NCBI RefSeq assembly: GCF_000739735.1
Contig: NZ_BBJF01000022.1
Coordinates: 1 to 64,000, forward strand
Reading direction: 5' to 3'
Source of the DNA: Paraburkholderia ginsengisoli NBRC 100965
GTDB taxonomy: Bacteria; Pseudomonadota; Gammaproteobacteria; Burkholderiales; Burkholderiaceae
DNA: 64,000 bases
Below, one piece after another: positions 26,221 to 35,394 of the stretch (the stretch's first letter is position 1; the number at the start of each line of letters is the position of its first letter). A model generated the notes under the pieces. That model was not told where the DNA came from, did not search any database, and was given only the letters and a program-made list of their open reading frames with translations. Made by a program: the position numbers and the translations under genes.

Positions 26221-26763
26221 ATGTCACGCATCGTCCTACCCGCAATCGACCAGACGCCCGAAGCCTCGCGGCCGGTACTCGACGCCGTCACCCGGCAACT
26301 GAAGATGACGCCGAACCTGTTTCGTATCATGGCGCTAAGCCCGAACGCGTTGAACGGCTGGGCCGGCCTGCAAGGCGCGTTGATGAAGACGTTCGACGTG
26401 AAGATCCGCGACGGCATCGCGCTCGCGGTCTCGCAGGTCAACGGCTGCCAGTATTGTTTGTCCGCTCACACCTACGTCGCTGGCAATATGGCGAATATTG
26501 CGGACGACGAAATACGCCGCAACCGGCTCGGACACGCCGACAATCCGCGCACCGCGGCCGCCGTGGCGTTTGCCAGAACACTGATGCAAACGCGCGGCAA
26601 GGTGTCCGAAGACGATCTGCGGACAGTGCGCGCGGCAGGGTTCAGCGATGCGAACATCGTCGAGATCATCGCGTTGAGCGCACAGTACATGTTGACGAAT
26701 TTCATCAACAATACGTTCGATACGGAAATAGACTTCCCCGTGGTCGATTCCGAAGTTGCCTGA
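26221..26763 (+). CDS. Carboxymuconolactone decarboxylase / AhpD-like protein
   Basis: A 180-residue protein of the peroxidase-related CMD superfamily. The core block AVSQVNGCQYCLSAH has the CXXC pair and trailing histidine typical of the AhpD-like (disulphide reductase) branch, not the true carboxymuconolactone decarboxylase. The C-terminal block IVEIIALSAQYMLTNFINN is also typical. It should be cytosolic and all-helical. It heads a same-strand trio with a PEP-mutase-family enzyme and RidA, separated by 43 and 45 bases. Its role in peroxide or quinone stress is inferred from the family. Confidence 0.88.
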   Translation: MSRIVLPAIDQTPEASRPVLDAVTRQLKMTPNLFRIMALSPNALNGWAGLQGALMKTFDVKIRDGIALAVSQVNGCQYCLSAHTYVAGNMANIADDEIRRNRLGHADNPRTAAAVAFARTLMQTRGKVSEDDLRTVRAAGFSDANIVEIIALSAQYMLTNFINNTFDTEIDFPVVDSEVA

Positions 26764-26806
26764 CCCACACGGGAGCTTCGACTCCCCTCATTCCAGGAGA
26801 CACACC

Positions 26807-27631
26807 ATGTCCCGCACCATCGCCGAGAAACGCGCCGCCTTCCGTGCCCTGCATACGTCCGGTTGTTTCGTGCTGCCCAATCCTTGGGATGCGGGTAGCG
26901 CCCGCTATCTGCAGACCCTCGGCTTCAAGGCGGTCGCCACCACGAGTTCCGGTTTAGCGTGGTCCACCGGGCACGCCGACAACACGTTGCCGCGCGCTGC
27001 GATCCTCGCGCACCTGCGCGAGATCGTCGAAGCGACCGACCTGCCGGTCAACGCGGACTTCGAGAACGGCTTCGGCCGCGATCCGGCGGGCGTCGCCGAA
27101 AGCGTCAAGCTGGCGGTCGAGACGGGCGTCGCGGGCCTGTCGATCGAAGACTCCACCGGCGATCCCGCCGCCCCGCTGTTCCCGATCGACGTCGCCGTTC
27201 AGCGACTCAGCGCGGCGCGCCGGGCGATCGACGAAACGGGTGGCGATACGTTGCTGATCGGCCGGGCGGAGAACTTCTTCGCCGGCAAGCCCGATCTCGA
27301 CGATGCGATTGCGCGTCTGAAGGCCTACGCCGAAGCCGGCGCCGATTGCCTGTACGCGCCGGGCATTCAGACGCGCGAGCAGATCGAGGCGGTGGTCGCC
27401 GCCGTCGCGCCGAAGCCCGTCAACCTGCTGATCGGCTCGACGTCGAGTTTCACGCTGCAAGAGGTGGCCGCGCTCGGCGTGCGGCGCATCAGCGTCGGCG
27501 GTGCGTTGGCGCGCGCCGCGTGGGGCGGCTTCATGCATGCCGCGCAAGCGCTGGCCGATGGCCGCTTCGACGGCTTCGAAGGCGCGGCGCCCGGCTCGCA
27601 ACTCAACGACCTTTTCAAGGACCGCGCATGA
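26807..27631 (+). CDS. Isocitrate lyase / PEP mutase family protein
   Basis: A 274-residue TIM-barrel enzyme of the PEP mutase and isocitrate lyase superfamily. Characteristic blocks are LPNPWDAGSARYLQTLGFKAV, the metal-binding LPVNADFENGFG, the loop SIEDSTG and LIGRAENF. The superfamily's catalytic KKCGH-type cysteine motif is not visible, which points away from true isocitrate or methylisocitrate lyase. It resembles oxaloacetate-decarboxylase-like or phosphonopyruvate-related members. I chose the ATG at 26807, with an AGGAGA ribosome binding site. The substrate is unknown. Confidence 0.85.
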   Translation: MSRTIAEKRAAFRALHTSGCFVLPNPWDAGSARYLQTLGFKAVATTSSGLAWSTGHADNTLPRAAILAHLREIVEATDLPVNADFENGFGRDPAGVAESVKLAVETGVAGLSIEDSTGDPAAPLFPIDVAVQRLSAARRAIDETGGDTLLIGRAENFFAGKPDLDDAIARLKAYAEAGADCLYAPGIQTREQIEAVVAAVAPKPVNLLIGSTSSFTLQEVAALGVRRISVGGALARAAWGGFMHAAQALADGRFDGFEGAAPGSQLNDLFKDRA

Positions 27632-27676
27632 CACCCGGCAATCGCACTGCGCTCATTTCTTCAGATGGGGATAAAC

Positions 27677-28072
27677 ATGGCTCGTGAAATCATTCGCGTC
27701 GAACCTTTGTCGACCTACCTCGATAACTGGAAAGCGCCCACTTCCGCGGTGACGCGCCACGGCGACACGGTGTACGTGTCGGGCTTTCCGCCGTTCGATC
27801 CTGCCACCGGCGAAGTGATCGACGCACCGATCGAGCGTCAGACCGAACTCGTTCTCGAGCAGATGAAGCTCTGTCTGGAGACGGCCGGTTCATCGCTGGA
27901 GCATGTGCTGAAGTGCAACGTCTACTGCACGTCGGTCGAGAAGTTCGCGGCCGTCAACGCTGTCTACAAACGCTACTTTCCGGTCGATCCACCAGCGCGG
28001 ATTTTTGTGAACGTGCCCGCGTGGCCGGGTCATTTCGACATCGAGATCGATTGCGTGGCGGCCGTTAAATAG
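27677..28072 (+). CDS. RidA family deaminase
   Basis: A 131-residue RidA/YjgF family protein that hydrolyses reactive enamine or imine intermediates. The core fits the family: YVSGFPPFDPATGEV, TELVLEQMKLCLETAGSSLEHVLKCNVY and a C-terminal RIFVNVPAWPGHFDIEIDCVAAV. The usual arginine of the active site (R105 in E. coli RidA) corresponds to the arginine in PARIFV. The start at 27677 follows a GGGG ribosome binding site at a better distance than the ATG at 27665. It is last in the AhpD-like/PEP-mutase/RidA row. Confidence 0.9.
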   Translation: MAREIIRVEPLSTYLDNWKAPTSAVTRHGDTVYVSGFPPFDPATGEVIDAPIERQTELVLEQMKLCLETAGSSLEHVLKCNVYCTSVEKFAAVNAVYKRYFPVDPPARIFVNVPAWPGHFDIEIDCVAAVK

Positions 28073-28341
28073 CAGCCCCGAGGACAGAGCAACGCACACG
28101 CATGCGCCGTGTGTGGCAAAGCCCCCAGGTTTCCGATGAGAAAAGCGCGTGGACATTCGCAATGCTCCACGCCTTCCCGGACCTTGCGCAGCCGAGGCCA
28201 TGCGCGAGCCCGCCGCCGGCCGGTTAGAATGCGGCCGCCCCAGGCCATCTGCTCCCTTCAAATTTGCGCGCCGCGCCAAATGTTATTATCGGAAACACAA
28301 CCCGCCATCGTAAAGCGCGTACTCGAAGAAGCAGCAACCCC

Positions 28342-28974
28342 ATGGACACCCATCTCAGCAAACCCGCCGACCCGTCAACCACCGACCTCGGCCGGCGCGT
28401 GCGCGCCGCTCGTCAGGCGCAGGACCTGACGCTGGAGACCGCGAGCCGCCTGTGCGGCGTATCCCGCTCGACGCTCTCCAAAGTCGAAAACGGCCTGATG
28501 TCCCCCACTTTCGACGTGCTGCAAAAAATCGTCCTTGGCCTGAAGATCGAAATCGGCGAACTGTTCGGCTCGACGCCGAAGGTGAGCGCAAGCGGCCGCC
28601 GCGCGCTGACCCGCAAAAACGAAGGCCAGCGCCACGCGTATCGCGGCTATCAGATGGAGCTGCTCGCCACCGACCTCGCTCACAAAGCGATGCTGCCGTT
28701 TCGCATCCGCATCTCCGCGCACACACTCGACGCGTTCGACGACTGGGGCCGCCACGAAGGCGAAGAATTCCTGTACGTGATCAGCGGCAGCGTGTGCCTC
28801 TATTCGGAGCTGTACGCGCCGACGCATCTGAACGCCGGCGACAGCCTGTACTTCGACAGCCGCACCGGCCACGCCGCGGTCTCCACCAGCGAAGAAGACG
28901 CCGAAGTATTGTGGATGGCGACCAGCGCGGACATTCCGCAGACACCGGTCACGATCGAATCGACGAAGAAATAA
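28342..28974 (+). CDS. XRE family regulator with cupin domain
   Basis: A 210-residue regulator. Residues about 17-75 form a lambda-repressor-like helix-turn-helix (LGRRVRAARQAQDLTLETASRLCGVSRSTLSKVENG). Residues 130-205 are a small cupin (HEGEEFLYVISGSVCLYSELYAP and AGDSLYFDSRTGHAAVS). This PuuR/SutR-like type often senses a small metabolite and regulates neighbouring catabolic genes. The ATG at 28342 begins the domain; an upstream in-frame extension is not conserved in pattern. It is convergent with the ydiJ-type gene, and the preceding 270 bases hold no other gene. Confidence 0.9.
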   Translation: MDTHLSKPADPSTTDLGRRVRAARQAQDLTLETASRLCGVSRSTLSKVENGLMSPTFDVLQKIVLGLKIEIGELFGSTPKVSASGRRALTRKNEGQRHAYRGYQMELLATDLAHKAMLPFRIRISAHTLDAFDDWGRHEGEEFLYVISGSVCLYSELYAPTHLNAGDSLYFDSRTGHAAVSTSEEDAEVLWMATSADIPQTPVTIESTKK

Positions 28975-29034
28975 CGCGGGTGTGCGGGCGTCGCGTGGAT
29001 GCGCGTTCACATGCGCGGCGCTTTCGGTGCGAGC

Positions 29035-32034
29035 CTATCGCGCCGCCAATGCCCGCTGCGCGAGTTGCGCGATATGCAACGCGTGACGCCCCGTTCCCTG
29101 TTCGATCTGCTCGCGGCAACTGAAACCGTTGGTCAGCACGATCGTCTCGTGATTCGCGGCGGTCGCTGCACGCACCGCAGGAAACAGCGTGTCCTCGCCG
29201 ATCTTCTCTGACAACGCATGATGCTCCGCGTTGAAGCCGAACGATCCCGCCATCCCGCAGCATCCTGTGTCGAGCAGCTTCCACTTTACGCCGAGCTTGT
29301 TCAGCAGCGCGGTATCGCCTTGCATGCCGAACAGCGCCTTCTGATGACAGTGCCCGTGAACGATCACGTCGGCGGCCAGCGTTGGCCACTCGAACGGCTG
29401 ACGCGCGACGAAATCGGAGAACAGAAAAGTTTGCGCCGATAGTTTTTTCGCCAACGCGTGACCGGGCAGTTGCCTCAGCAGTTCGTCCTTGAACACCGAC
29501 AGACACCCCGGTTCGAGACCGACGAGCGGCACACCGGCCGCGATATCGTCGGCGAGGTCATCGAGAATGTGCGTGAGCAGTTCACGCGCGCGTTCGAGCA
29601 GACCGAAGTCGTACAGCGGGCGTCCGCAGCACAAACGGTTCTTCGGCAACACGACGTGCCAGCCTAGTTGCGTGAGCACATCGGCGGCGGCCTGCGCGAT
29701 TTCGGGCGTGAAGTGATCGTTGAACGTATCTACCCACAGGATGACTTGCTTCGTCTCGCCGCGCGCCGCTTGCTCTGCTTGCGGCGAGCGCCGCGCAATC
29801 TGTCTGTAAGTGGACTCGGCGAACTTCGGCAATGCGCGTGCTTGCGCGACGCCCGCAATCCACTTGCCGAGCGCGCCGAGCCCAGGCGCCGTCGTCACGA
29901 AGTTCGTCAGGCGCGGCAGGCGCGCCGCCCACGGTGCCCATTCGCCGATCCGCCCCATGAACAGCGCCTGACGCGGCCGGCGATTTTTTTCGTAGTAATG
30001 CGAAAGAAATTCCGCTTTGTACGACGCCATGTCCGTATGCGTGGGGCAATCCGATTTGCAGCCCTTGCAAGCGAGGCACGTATCGAGCGCTTCTTTCACT
30101 TCGCGACTTTGCCAGCCGTCGGCGATCACGTCGCCTTGCAGCATTTCCCAGAACAGATGCGCACGGCCGCGCGTCGAATACTTCTCCTCGCGCGTCGCGC
30201 GATAACTCGGGCACATCGTGCCGCCGTCGAGCGAGCGGCACTTGCCCATGCCGATGCATCGCTCGATCTCGCGCCGGAAGCCGTCGCCTTCCGGGCTCGC
30301 GAACGCGAGCTTCGTTTGCAACATCACCGGCTTGTAGGCCGGTCCCATCCGCAGGTTCTCGTCGGCGCGATACGCATGCACCACCTTGCCGGGGTTCAAG
30401 CGGTTGGCCGGGTCCCAGATCGCCTTGAACTGCTCCATCGCCTGCATCAGTTCGGGGCCGTACATGATCGGCAGAAACTCGGCCTTGGCCTGGCCGTCGC
30501 CGTGTTCGCCCGACAACGAGCCGCCGAATTGGACCACCAGTTCCGCCGCCTCGCGCAGAAACTCGCGCCACGTCGACACGCCTTGCGCGCTGCGCAGATC
30601 GAAGGTGATGCGCGCGTGCACGCAGCCGTCGCCGAAATGGCCGTAGAGACTCGTCTCGTAGCCATAGCGATCCACCAGCGCCTGGAACGCGCGCAGATAG
30701 TCGCCGAGGCGCAGCGGATCGACCGCCGCATCTTCCCAGCCGACCACCGGATCCGGCGTATTCGAATCGATCGACAGTGCCACCGCCGACGCACCCGTCT
30801 CGCGGATCGACCACACCTTCGCCTGCAACGCGCGATCTTCCACCAGCAGCGCCGACACGTTCGGCCCCGCGTCACCCGACGCGAAATACGCGGCCGCCGC
30901 CTGCGCGTCGCGCAGCACCATGTCCTGCGTGTCCGCGCCGAATTCGAGCACCACCCACGCGTCGCCAGGCGGCAGCAATGCGATCTCGTCCTTCTTCAAG
31001 CCGCGCGCCTGCAGCCCGCGAATGATCGCGCGGTCGAGTCCTTCGATCGCGATCGGCCCGCAGCGCATGAAATGCGGCACGGCATCCGCCGCCGTGTAGA
31101 TGTCGCTGAACCCGACCACGACGATCACGCGCTTCGCCGGACTCTTCACGAGCCGCACTTTCGCCTGCAACGTCACCGCGCACGTGCCCTCGGTGCCGAC
31201 CAGCGCACGCGCAACGTTAAAGCCGTTTTCCGGCAGCAGTTGATCGAGATTGAAGCCCGACACGCGCCGTTTGATCTGCGGGAATTTCGCGCGAATCTGC
31301 TCGGCGTAGGTATCGCGCAAACGCTTGAGCGCGGCGTAGATTTCGCCCTGACGGCCACCGGCCGCGATGATGCGTTCGAGTTCGTCGTCGGAGGTGGGAC
31401 CGACCCAGAAGCGCGCGCCGTCGAAGGTCGCGATTTCCAGCGCCTCGACGTTCTCGACGGTCTTGCCGGCCATTACCGAATGCGCGCCGCACGAGTTGTT
31501 GGCGATCATGCCGCCGAGCGTGCAGCGGCTGTGCGTCGCCGGATCGGGCGCGAACGTGAGGCCGTGCTGTTCGGCGGCATCGCGCAACGTATCGCACACC
31601 ACGCCCGGTTCGACGATCGCCACGCGCGCGACAGGATCGACCGACACGACGCGGTTCACGTACTTGCTCGCGTCGGCCACGACCGCGACGTTCACGCATT
31701 GGCCGTTCTGCGAAGTGCCGCCGCCGCGTGCGAGAAACGGCACGTCGTTGCGGCGGCACGCGGCGAGCGTGGCGAGCAGATCGTCGACATCCGCGGGCAC
31801 GACGACGGCGAGCGGAATCTGCCGGTAGTTCGACGCGTCCGACGCATACAATGCTTTGGATCCCTGATCAAACCGCACTTCGCCGCGCACGTGCCGGCGC
31901 AGGTCGCTTTCGAGCGCCTGCATCACAGCGGCGGTGCCCGTGAAAGCTCTGGCGACGCGCCGCTCGCTCGACAATTGCGGCCCGTGCGCGTCCAACGCCT
32001 TCACGCGCTGCTCTTCATCCAATGACGTTCCCAC
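29035..32034 (-). CDS. ydiJ: FAD/4Fe-4S D-2-hydroxyglutarate dehydrogenase (YdiJ-like)
   Basis: A 999-residue multidomain oxidase. Residues about 70-290 bind FAD (VVVPADVDDLLATL; LGGMIANNSCGAHS) and 300-570 are the FAD-oxidase C-terminal domain (HFGDGCVHARI). A ferredoxin part follows with CIGMGKCR and CLACKGCKSDCP, then cysteine-rich CCG domains (LCCGRPLYD and DTGCCGMAGSFG). The size and order match E. coli YdiJ (1018 residues), a D-2-hydroxyglutarate dehydrogenase, rather than a single-domain glycolate oxidase subunit. It lies 60 bases after the hglS-type gene, whose known product is D-2-hydroxyglutarate, so the two reactions would be consecutive. A general D-lactate dehydrogenase activity is the main alternative. 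Confidence 0.88.
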   Translation of the reverse strand: MGTSLDEEQRVKALDAHGPQLSSERRVARAFTGTAAVMQALESDLRRHVRGEVRFDQGSKALYASDASNYRQIPLAVVVPADVDDLLATLAACRRNDVPFLARGGGTSQNGQCVNVAVVADASKYVNRVVSVDPVARVAIVEPGVVCDTLRDAAEQHGLTFAPDPATHSRCTLGGMIANNSCGAHSVMAGKTVENVEALEIATFDGARFWVGPTSDDELERIIAAGGRQGEIYAALKRLRDTYAEQIRAKFPQIKRRVSGFNLDQLLPENGFNVARALVGTEGTCAVTLQAKVRLVKSPAKRVIVVVGFSDIYTAADAVPHFMRCGPIAIEGLDRAIIRGLQARGLKKDEIALLPPGDAWVVLEFGADTQDMVLRDAQAAAAYFASGDAGPNVSALLVEDRALQAKVWSIRETGASAVALSIDSNTPDPVVGWEDAAVDPLRLGDYLRAFQALVDRYGYETSLYGHFGDGCVHARITFDLRSAQGVSTWREFLREAAELVVQFGGSLSGEHGDGQAKAEFLPIMYGPELMQAMEQFKAIWDPANRLNPGKVVHAYRADENLRMGPAYKPVMLQTKLAFASPEGDGFRREIERCIGMGKCRSLDGGTMCPSYRATREEKYSTRGRAHLFWEMLQGDVIADGWQSREVKEALDTCLACKGCKSDCPTHTDMASYKAEFLSHYYEKNRRPRQALFMGRIGEWAPWAARLPRLTNFVTTAPGLGALGKWIAGVAQARALPKFAESTYRQIARRSPQAEQAARGETKQVILWVDTFNDHFTPEIAQAAADVLTQLGWHVVLPKNRLCCGRPLYDFGLLERARELLTHILDDLADDIAAGVPLVGLEPGCLSVFKDELLRQLPGHALAKKLSAQTFLFSDFVARQPFEWPTLAADVIVHGHCHQKALFGMQGDTALLNKLGVKWKLLDTGCCGMAGSFGFNAEHHALSEKIGEDTLFPAVRAATAANHETIVLTNGFSCREQIEQGTGRHALHIAQLAQRALAAR

Positions 32035-32094
32035 TGCGCCCCTCGTTTCCGATGCTGCAAGCCCTCAACGCGTCCGCACACGCTGCGTTTGCGT

Positions 32095-33132
32095 TCAGGC
32101 TGCCTGGCTCGCGGTCATCTTGAAGATACCCTGTGCATTGCCCGCGTCGAAACGCAGGTCCGTTTCCCAGCGTCGCGCGTCCTGATCGAAACTGCGTTTG
32201 CGCGTGATGAACTCGTAGAACGAGCCCGGGACCTCGCGCGTCACGACGCTGCCGTCAGCCGTGCGGAATTCGCGCCGCACGACGTCCGCGCGATACGCGG
32301 TCTGAAACACGCGGCCCGAACGCGAACGCTCGACTTCCGGTTTCATCGGACGACCTTTGGCCTTTTCGTCGTCGGACAGCTTGAACACGTCTTCGACGCG
32401 ATCGGTCGCGTGATTGAACGCGTTGCCTTCGGTGGCGATCCACGCCATTTCCGCCGACTCCTTCAACAATACTTCGTAATCGGCTTCGCATGGTGTCTCG
32501 TGTTGGCGCGCGAAGGCGCCGACGATCACCGGCAGCAACTCATGCGCCGCTTCGAGCGGGAGCACGCCATCGCGTTCGAGCTCCCACAACTGGCCTGCAG
32601 CACGCGGCGTCAGCGGATCGCGTGATGCGCCGATCACGTTCGTCACCGCCTGTTGAAATGCTGCCGAGAACCGCTCCGGATGCAGTTCGCTGACGAAGAA
32701 CTGCGCGATCTCATCGGGCGCGTCGTCATGCGCCCACGCGCGGCCGGTCATGCCGAGACGGTCGAGCGGATAGCGGCCGTTGATGCTGAAGCCGAGCGGC
32801 CGCAGAATGCGCGCGAACGCCGCTTCGCCTGGCGGCAGCGCGCCGCTGTGCGGCCAGCGCACCGTGCGCAACGCGCCGTGATCGAAGTACACGCTGCCGC
32901 CGCCCGCAATCGTCTCCTCGGTGTACTGGCGGCCGTTTGCCGAACGCGCGAGCAGGTCCTCGAAGAGCGCCATGTTCATCGCCTGCGCGAGTTCCGCACG
33001 GGTGACGCTGCCGTTTTCCCACTCGTCGAGAATGCGCGGATGGTTCAGCGTCGCGAAGAGCCGCGCGGTCTTGCCGGCGCCTAGCAGTTTCAGCAGCAGT
33101 TGTTCGACATTCGCATTCTTGATCTTTTGCAT
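32095..33132 (-). CDS. hglS: DUF1338 / 2-oxoadipate dioxygenase-decarboxylase (HglS-like)
   Basis: A 345-residue protein of the DUF1338 family. In Pseudomonas putida the member HglS converts 2-oxoadipate to D-2-hydroxyglutarate in D-lysine catabolism. The iron-ligand block VYFDHGALRTV (H85) is present, as is the C-terminal PGSFYEFITRKR and NAQGIFKM. The protein is shorter than P. putida HglS or E. coli YdcJ (about 450 residues), so it belongs to a compact branch. The ATG at 33132 starts MQKIKNANVEQ. It is divergent from a LysR gene and followed by the ydiJ-type dehydrogenase. The substrate is inferred from family and partner. Confidence 0.82.
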   Translation of the reverse strand: MQKIKNANVEQLLLKLLGAGKTARLFATLNHPRILDEWENGSVTRAELAQAMNMALFEDLLARSANGRQYTEETIAGGGSVYFDHGALRTVRWPHSGALPPGEAAFARILRPLGFSINGRYPLDRLGMTGRAWAHDDAPDEIAQFFVSELHPERFSAAFQQAVTNVIGASRDPLTPRAAGQLWELERDGVLPLEAAHELLPVIVGAFARQHETPCEADYEVLLKESAEMAWIATEGNAFNHATDRVEDVFKLSDDEKAKGRPMKPEVERSRSGRVFQTAYRADVVRREFRTADGSVVTREVPGSFYEFITRKRSFDQDARRWETDLRFDAGNAQGIFKMTASQAA

Positions 33133-33299
33133 AGCGGTTCTCCACGTAGCGCTTCGCGCGCTCGCCAGTGCGCTCCGACGGACCGAGCGGCCCCGGCGCA
33201 AAAAAGGCGGCACGGCATCCTGAAGGCGAGATTATTCAAATCCGCAGCACCGCCGTAAAGCGAGATAAAATCGCCACTTAATGCGTTTTCGGAATCAAC

Positions 33300-34232
33300 G
33301 TGCGAAAGTTCAAGATCCCCAACATGGGCGCGCTGCTCGCCTTCGAAGCCGCCGCCCGGCACGAAAGCTTCACGCATGCGGCGCGCGAGCTGTTTCTGAC
33401 CGAGAGCGCGGTGTCGCGGCAGATCAATACGCTGGAGAGCAATCTCGGCGTGCGGCTGTTCGTGCGCGTCAAACAGCGCGTGGTGCTGACGAAAGCGGGC
33501 AAGGTGTATAGCGCGCAAGTGCGGCGCTCGCTGGAACAACTTGATCGCGACACGCTGTCGATCATCGCGCATGGCAGCGGCGGCGGTTACCTGGAACTCG
33601 CGGTGCTACCGACGTTCGCGTCGCAATGGCTGATTCCGCGCCTCGCCGCGTTCAACGAACAGTACCCGGATGTGCGGGTGAACATGGGCGTGCGCACCGG
33701 CACGTTCCCGTTCGCGGACACCCATTTCGAAGCGGCGATTCACTATGGCAAGCCGACCTGGCCAGGTACGTCGGCGGATTTTCTGTTCTGCGAGGAAGTG
33801 GTGCCGGTGTGCGCGGCAAGCCTGCTGAAGCGGCCCGTGCGCGAGGCCGCCGATCTGCTGGATTATCCGCTGCTGCATTCCACCACGCGGCCGGACGGCT
33901 GGGCAACCTGGTTCGCGAGCCTGGACGTCGACGACAACCGCACGATGCAGGGCGTGCGTTACGAACTCCACACGATGTTGATCAGCGCCGCCGCGGCCGG
34001 TCTCGGCATTGCGCTGGTGCCGCGCTTTTTCGTCGATACACAGCTCGAACAGTTGGGCCTCGTGATTCCGCTCGACACGCCCGCCGTCGCGGACTCCGCG
34101 TACTACCTCGTCTATCCGACCGAACTCAGTCACGGCAAGCCGCTCGCGAGTTTCCGCGAATGGCTGTTACAGGAAGCCGCGGCCTACAGCGCGATTTATC
34201 CCGAGTTGGCGGGCAAGCCGGATACCGTTTGA
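33300..34232 (+). CDS. LysR family regulator next to hglS-ydiJ
   Basis: A 310-residue LysR regulator. The N-terminal winged helix reads MGALLAFEAAARHESFTHAARELFLTESAVSRQINTLE, and the effector domain runs from about residue 95 (LAVLPTFASQWLIPRLAAF). The start is a GTG at 33300; the ATG at 33324 is an alternative eight residues in. It diverges from hglS across about 165 bases, the usual arrangement for a LysR activator of that operon. The effector may be 2-oxoadipate, 2-aminoadipate or lysine; this is inference. Confidence 0.9.
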   Translation: MRKFKIPNMGALLAFEAAARHESFTHAARELFLTESAVSRQINTLESNLGVRLFVRVKQRVVLTKAGKVYSAQVRRSLEQLDRDTLSIIAHGSGGGYLELAVLPTFASQWLIPRLAAFNEQYPDVRVNMGVRTGTFPFADTHFEAAIHYGKPTWPGTSADFLFCEEVVPVCAASLLKRPVREAADLLDYPLLHSTTRPDGWATWFASLDVDDNRTMQGVRYELHTMLISAAAAGLGIALVPRFFVDTQLEQLGLVIPLDTPAVADSAYYLVYPTELSHGKPLASFREWLLQEAAAYSAIYPELAGKPDTV

Positions 34233-34260
34233 GCGGGCATTCGCGCAAGCGCGCCGCCGG

Positions 34261-35394
34261 TTATTGAGCGCCGGCCTGGCGTGCCTGCGCGAGCGCGCTC
34301 AGATTGCCTTCGCCGAAACCGTGGTGCCCTTGGCGCTGCACGATCTCGAAGAAGATCTCGCCGGTGCGGCGGCGCACGAAGGTCTGGAAAAACAGCAGCG
34401 GCACGCCGTCGGCGCCGATCTCACCATCCACGAGCACGCGCGTGCGCTTGAGCCGCTCGACATCGAGCCCATGACCCGGCAGACGTACGTCGAGTTGATC
34501 GTAATAGCGCGGCGGCGGCTCGACGAATTCGACGCCGTTCGCGAGCAGCCGCTCGACGCACGCGAAGATATCGTCGGTGGCAAGCGCGATGTGCTGCACG
34601 CCTTCGCCCGGATGGTCCGGCAAATATTCGTGCATCAGATTGGTTCGGCGCGTGCCCTCTTCATACAGCGGCACGCGGATCGCGCCGCACGGCGACACCA
34701 TCACGCGCGATTCCGCCGACACGTGCCAGTTCGCGTGCAACTCGTGAATCTCGCGGAAGTTGAGCAGGTCGCGATAGAAGTCGAGCCACTCCTGCATCCG
34801 TCCTTCGCCGACCGTCTGCGTCAGATGGTCGACCGCGACGAGGCCGATGCCCGTATGGCTCAGATCGGCGTGCGCCGTGTCGATCTCGACGGGCCGGAAG
34901 TCGATGTCGAAGATCGAGATGTCGCCGAGGCCGCCGCGCTGGCCGCCGCGTCCGCGCCAACGATCGACGAAGTAGATGTGCGAATCGCCGATGCCCTGGA
35001 TCGCCGGAATCAGCAATTCGCCCGCGCCGATCTTCTCGCCTTCAAACGCCCATGCGCCGAGTTCGATCGCGCGATCGAACGCGCGCTGCGCGTCGGCCAC
35101 GCGAATGCCGATTGCACAAATGCCCGCGCCGTACTCTTCAGCGTAGCGCGCGGCGAATGAATCGGGCTCGGCGTTGATCAGGAATTGCATCTCGCCTTGC
35201 CGATACAGCGTGACGTCCTTGCTGATATGACGCGCGATCGCCTTGAAGCCGAGTTTGGTGAAGGTATCGCCGAGCGCTTGCGGGTCGCGCGCGGCGAACT
35301 CCACGAATTCGAGGCCGGCGGTGCCGAGCGGATTGTGCTCAGGCGCCGACACGGCGCGCAGCGCGGCGTCTGGAGTGGGCAAGTCGCTGGGCAT
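34261..35394 (-). CDS. hppD: 4-hydroxyphenylpyruvate dioxygenase
   Basis: A 377-residue non-haem Fe(II) dioxygenase that turns 4-hydroxyphenylpyruvate into homogentisate in tyrosine breakdown. It has two vicinal-oxygen-chelate halves. The iron ligands are the histidine in VAVDHLTQTV, the histidine in GVQHIALATDD and the glutamate in IFFEIVQRQGHHGFG. The first two-thirds also match 4-hydroxymandelate synthase, but the C-terminal block and lone context favour HPPD. It is convergent with the LysR gene (28 bases apart). No hmgA or maleylacetoacetate isomerase gene is adjacent, so the rest of the pathway lies elsewhere. Confidence 0.92.
   Translation of the reverse strand: MPSDLPTPDAALRAVSAPEHNPLGTAGLEFVEFAARDPQALGDTFTKLGFKAIARHISKDVTLYRQGEMQFLINAEPDSFAARYAEEYGAGICAIGIRVADAQRAFDRAIELGAWAFEGEKIGAGELLIPAIQGIGDSHIYFVDRWRGRGGQRGGLGDISIFDIDFRPVEIDTAHADLSHTGIGLVAVDHLTQTVGEGRMQEWLDFYRDLLNFREIHELHANWHVSAESRVMVSPCGAIRVPLYEEGTRRTNLMHEYLPDHPGEGVQHIALATDDIFACVERLLANGVEFVEPPPRYYDQLDVRLPGHGLDVERLKRTRVLVDGEIGADGVPLLFFQTFVRRRTGEIFFEIVQRQGHHGFGEGNLSALAQARQAGAQ

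Noticed and set aside
29668..32025. Plus-strand open frame of 785 codons
   Set aside because: It mirrors the YdiJ-like gene, whose FAD and Fe-S motifs are unmistakable. The composition is that of a shadow frame.
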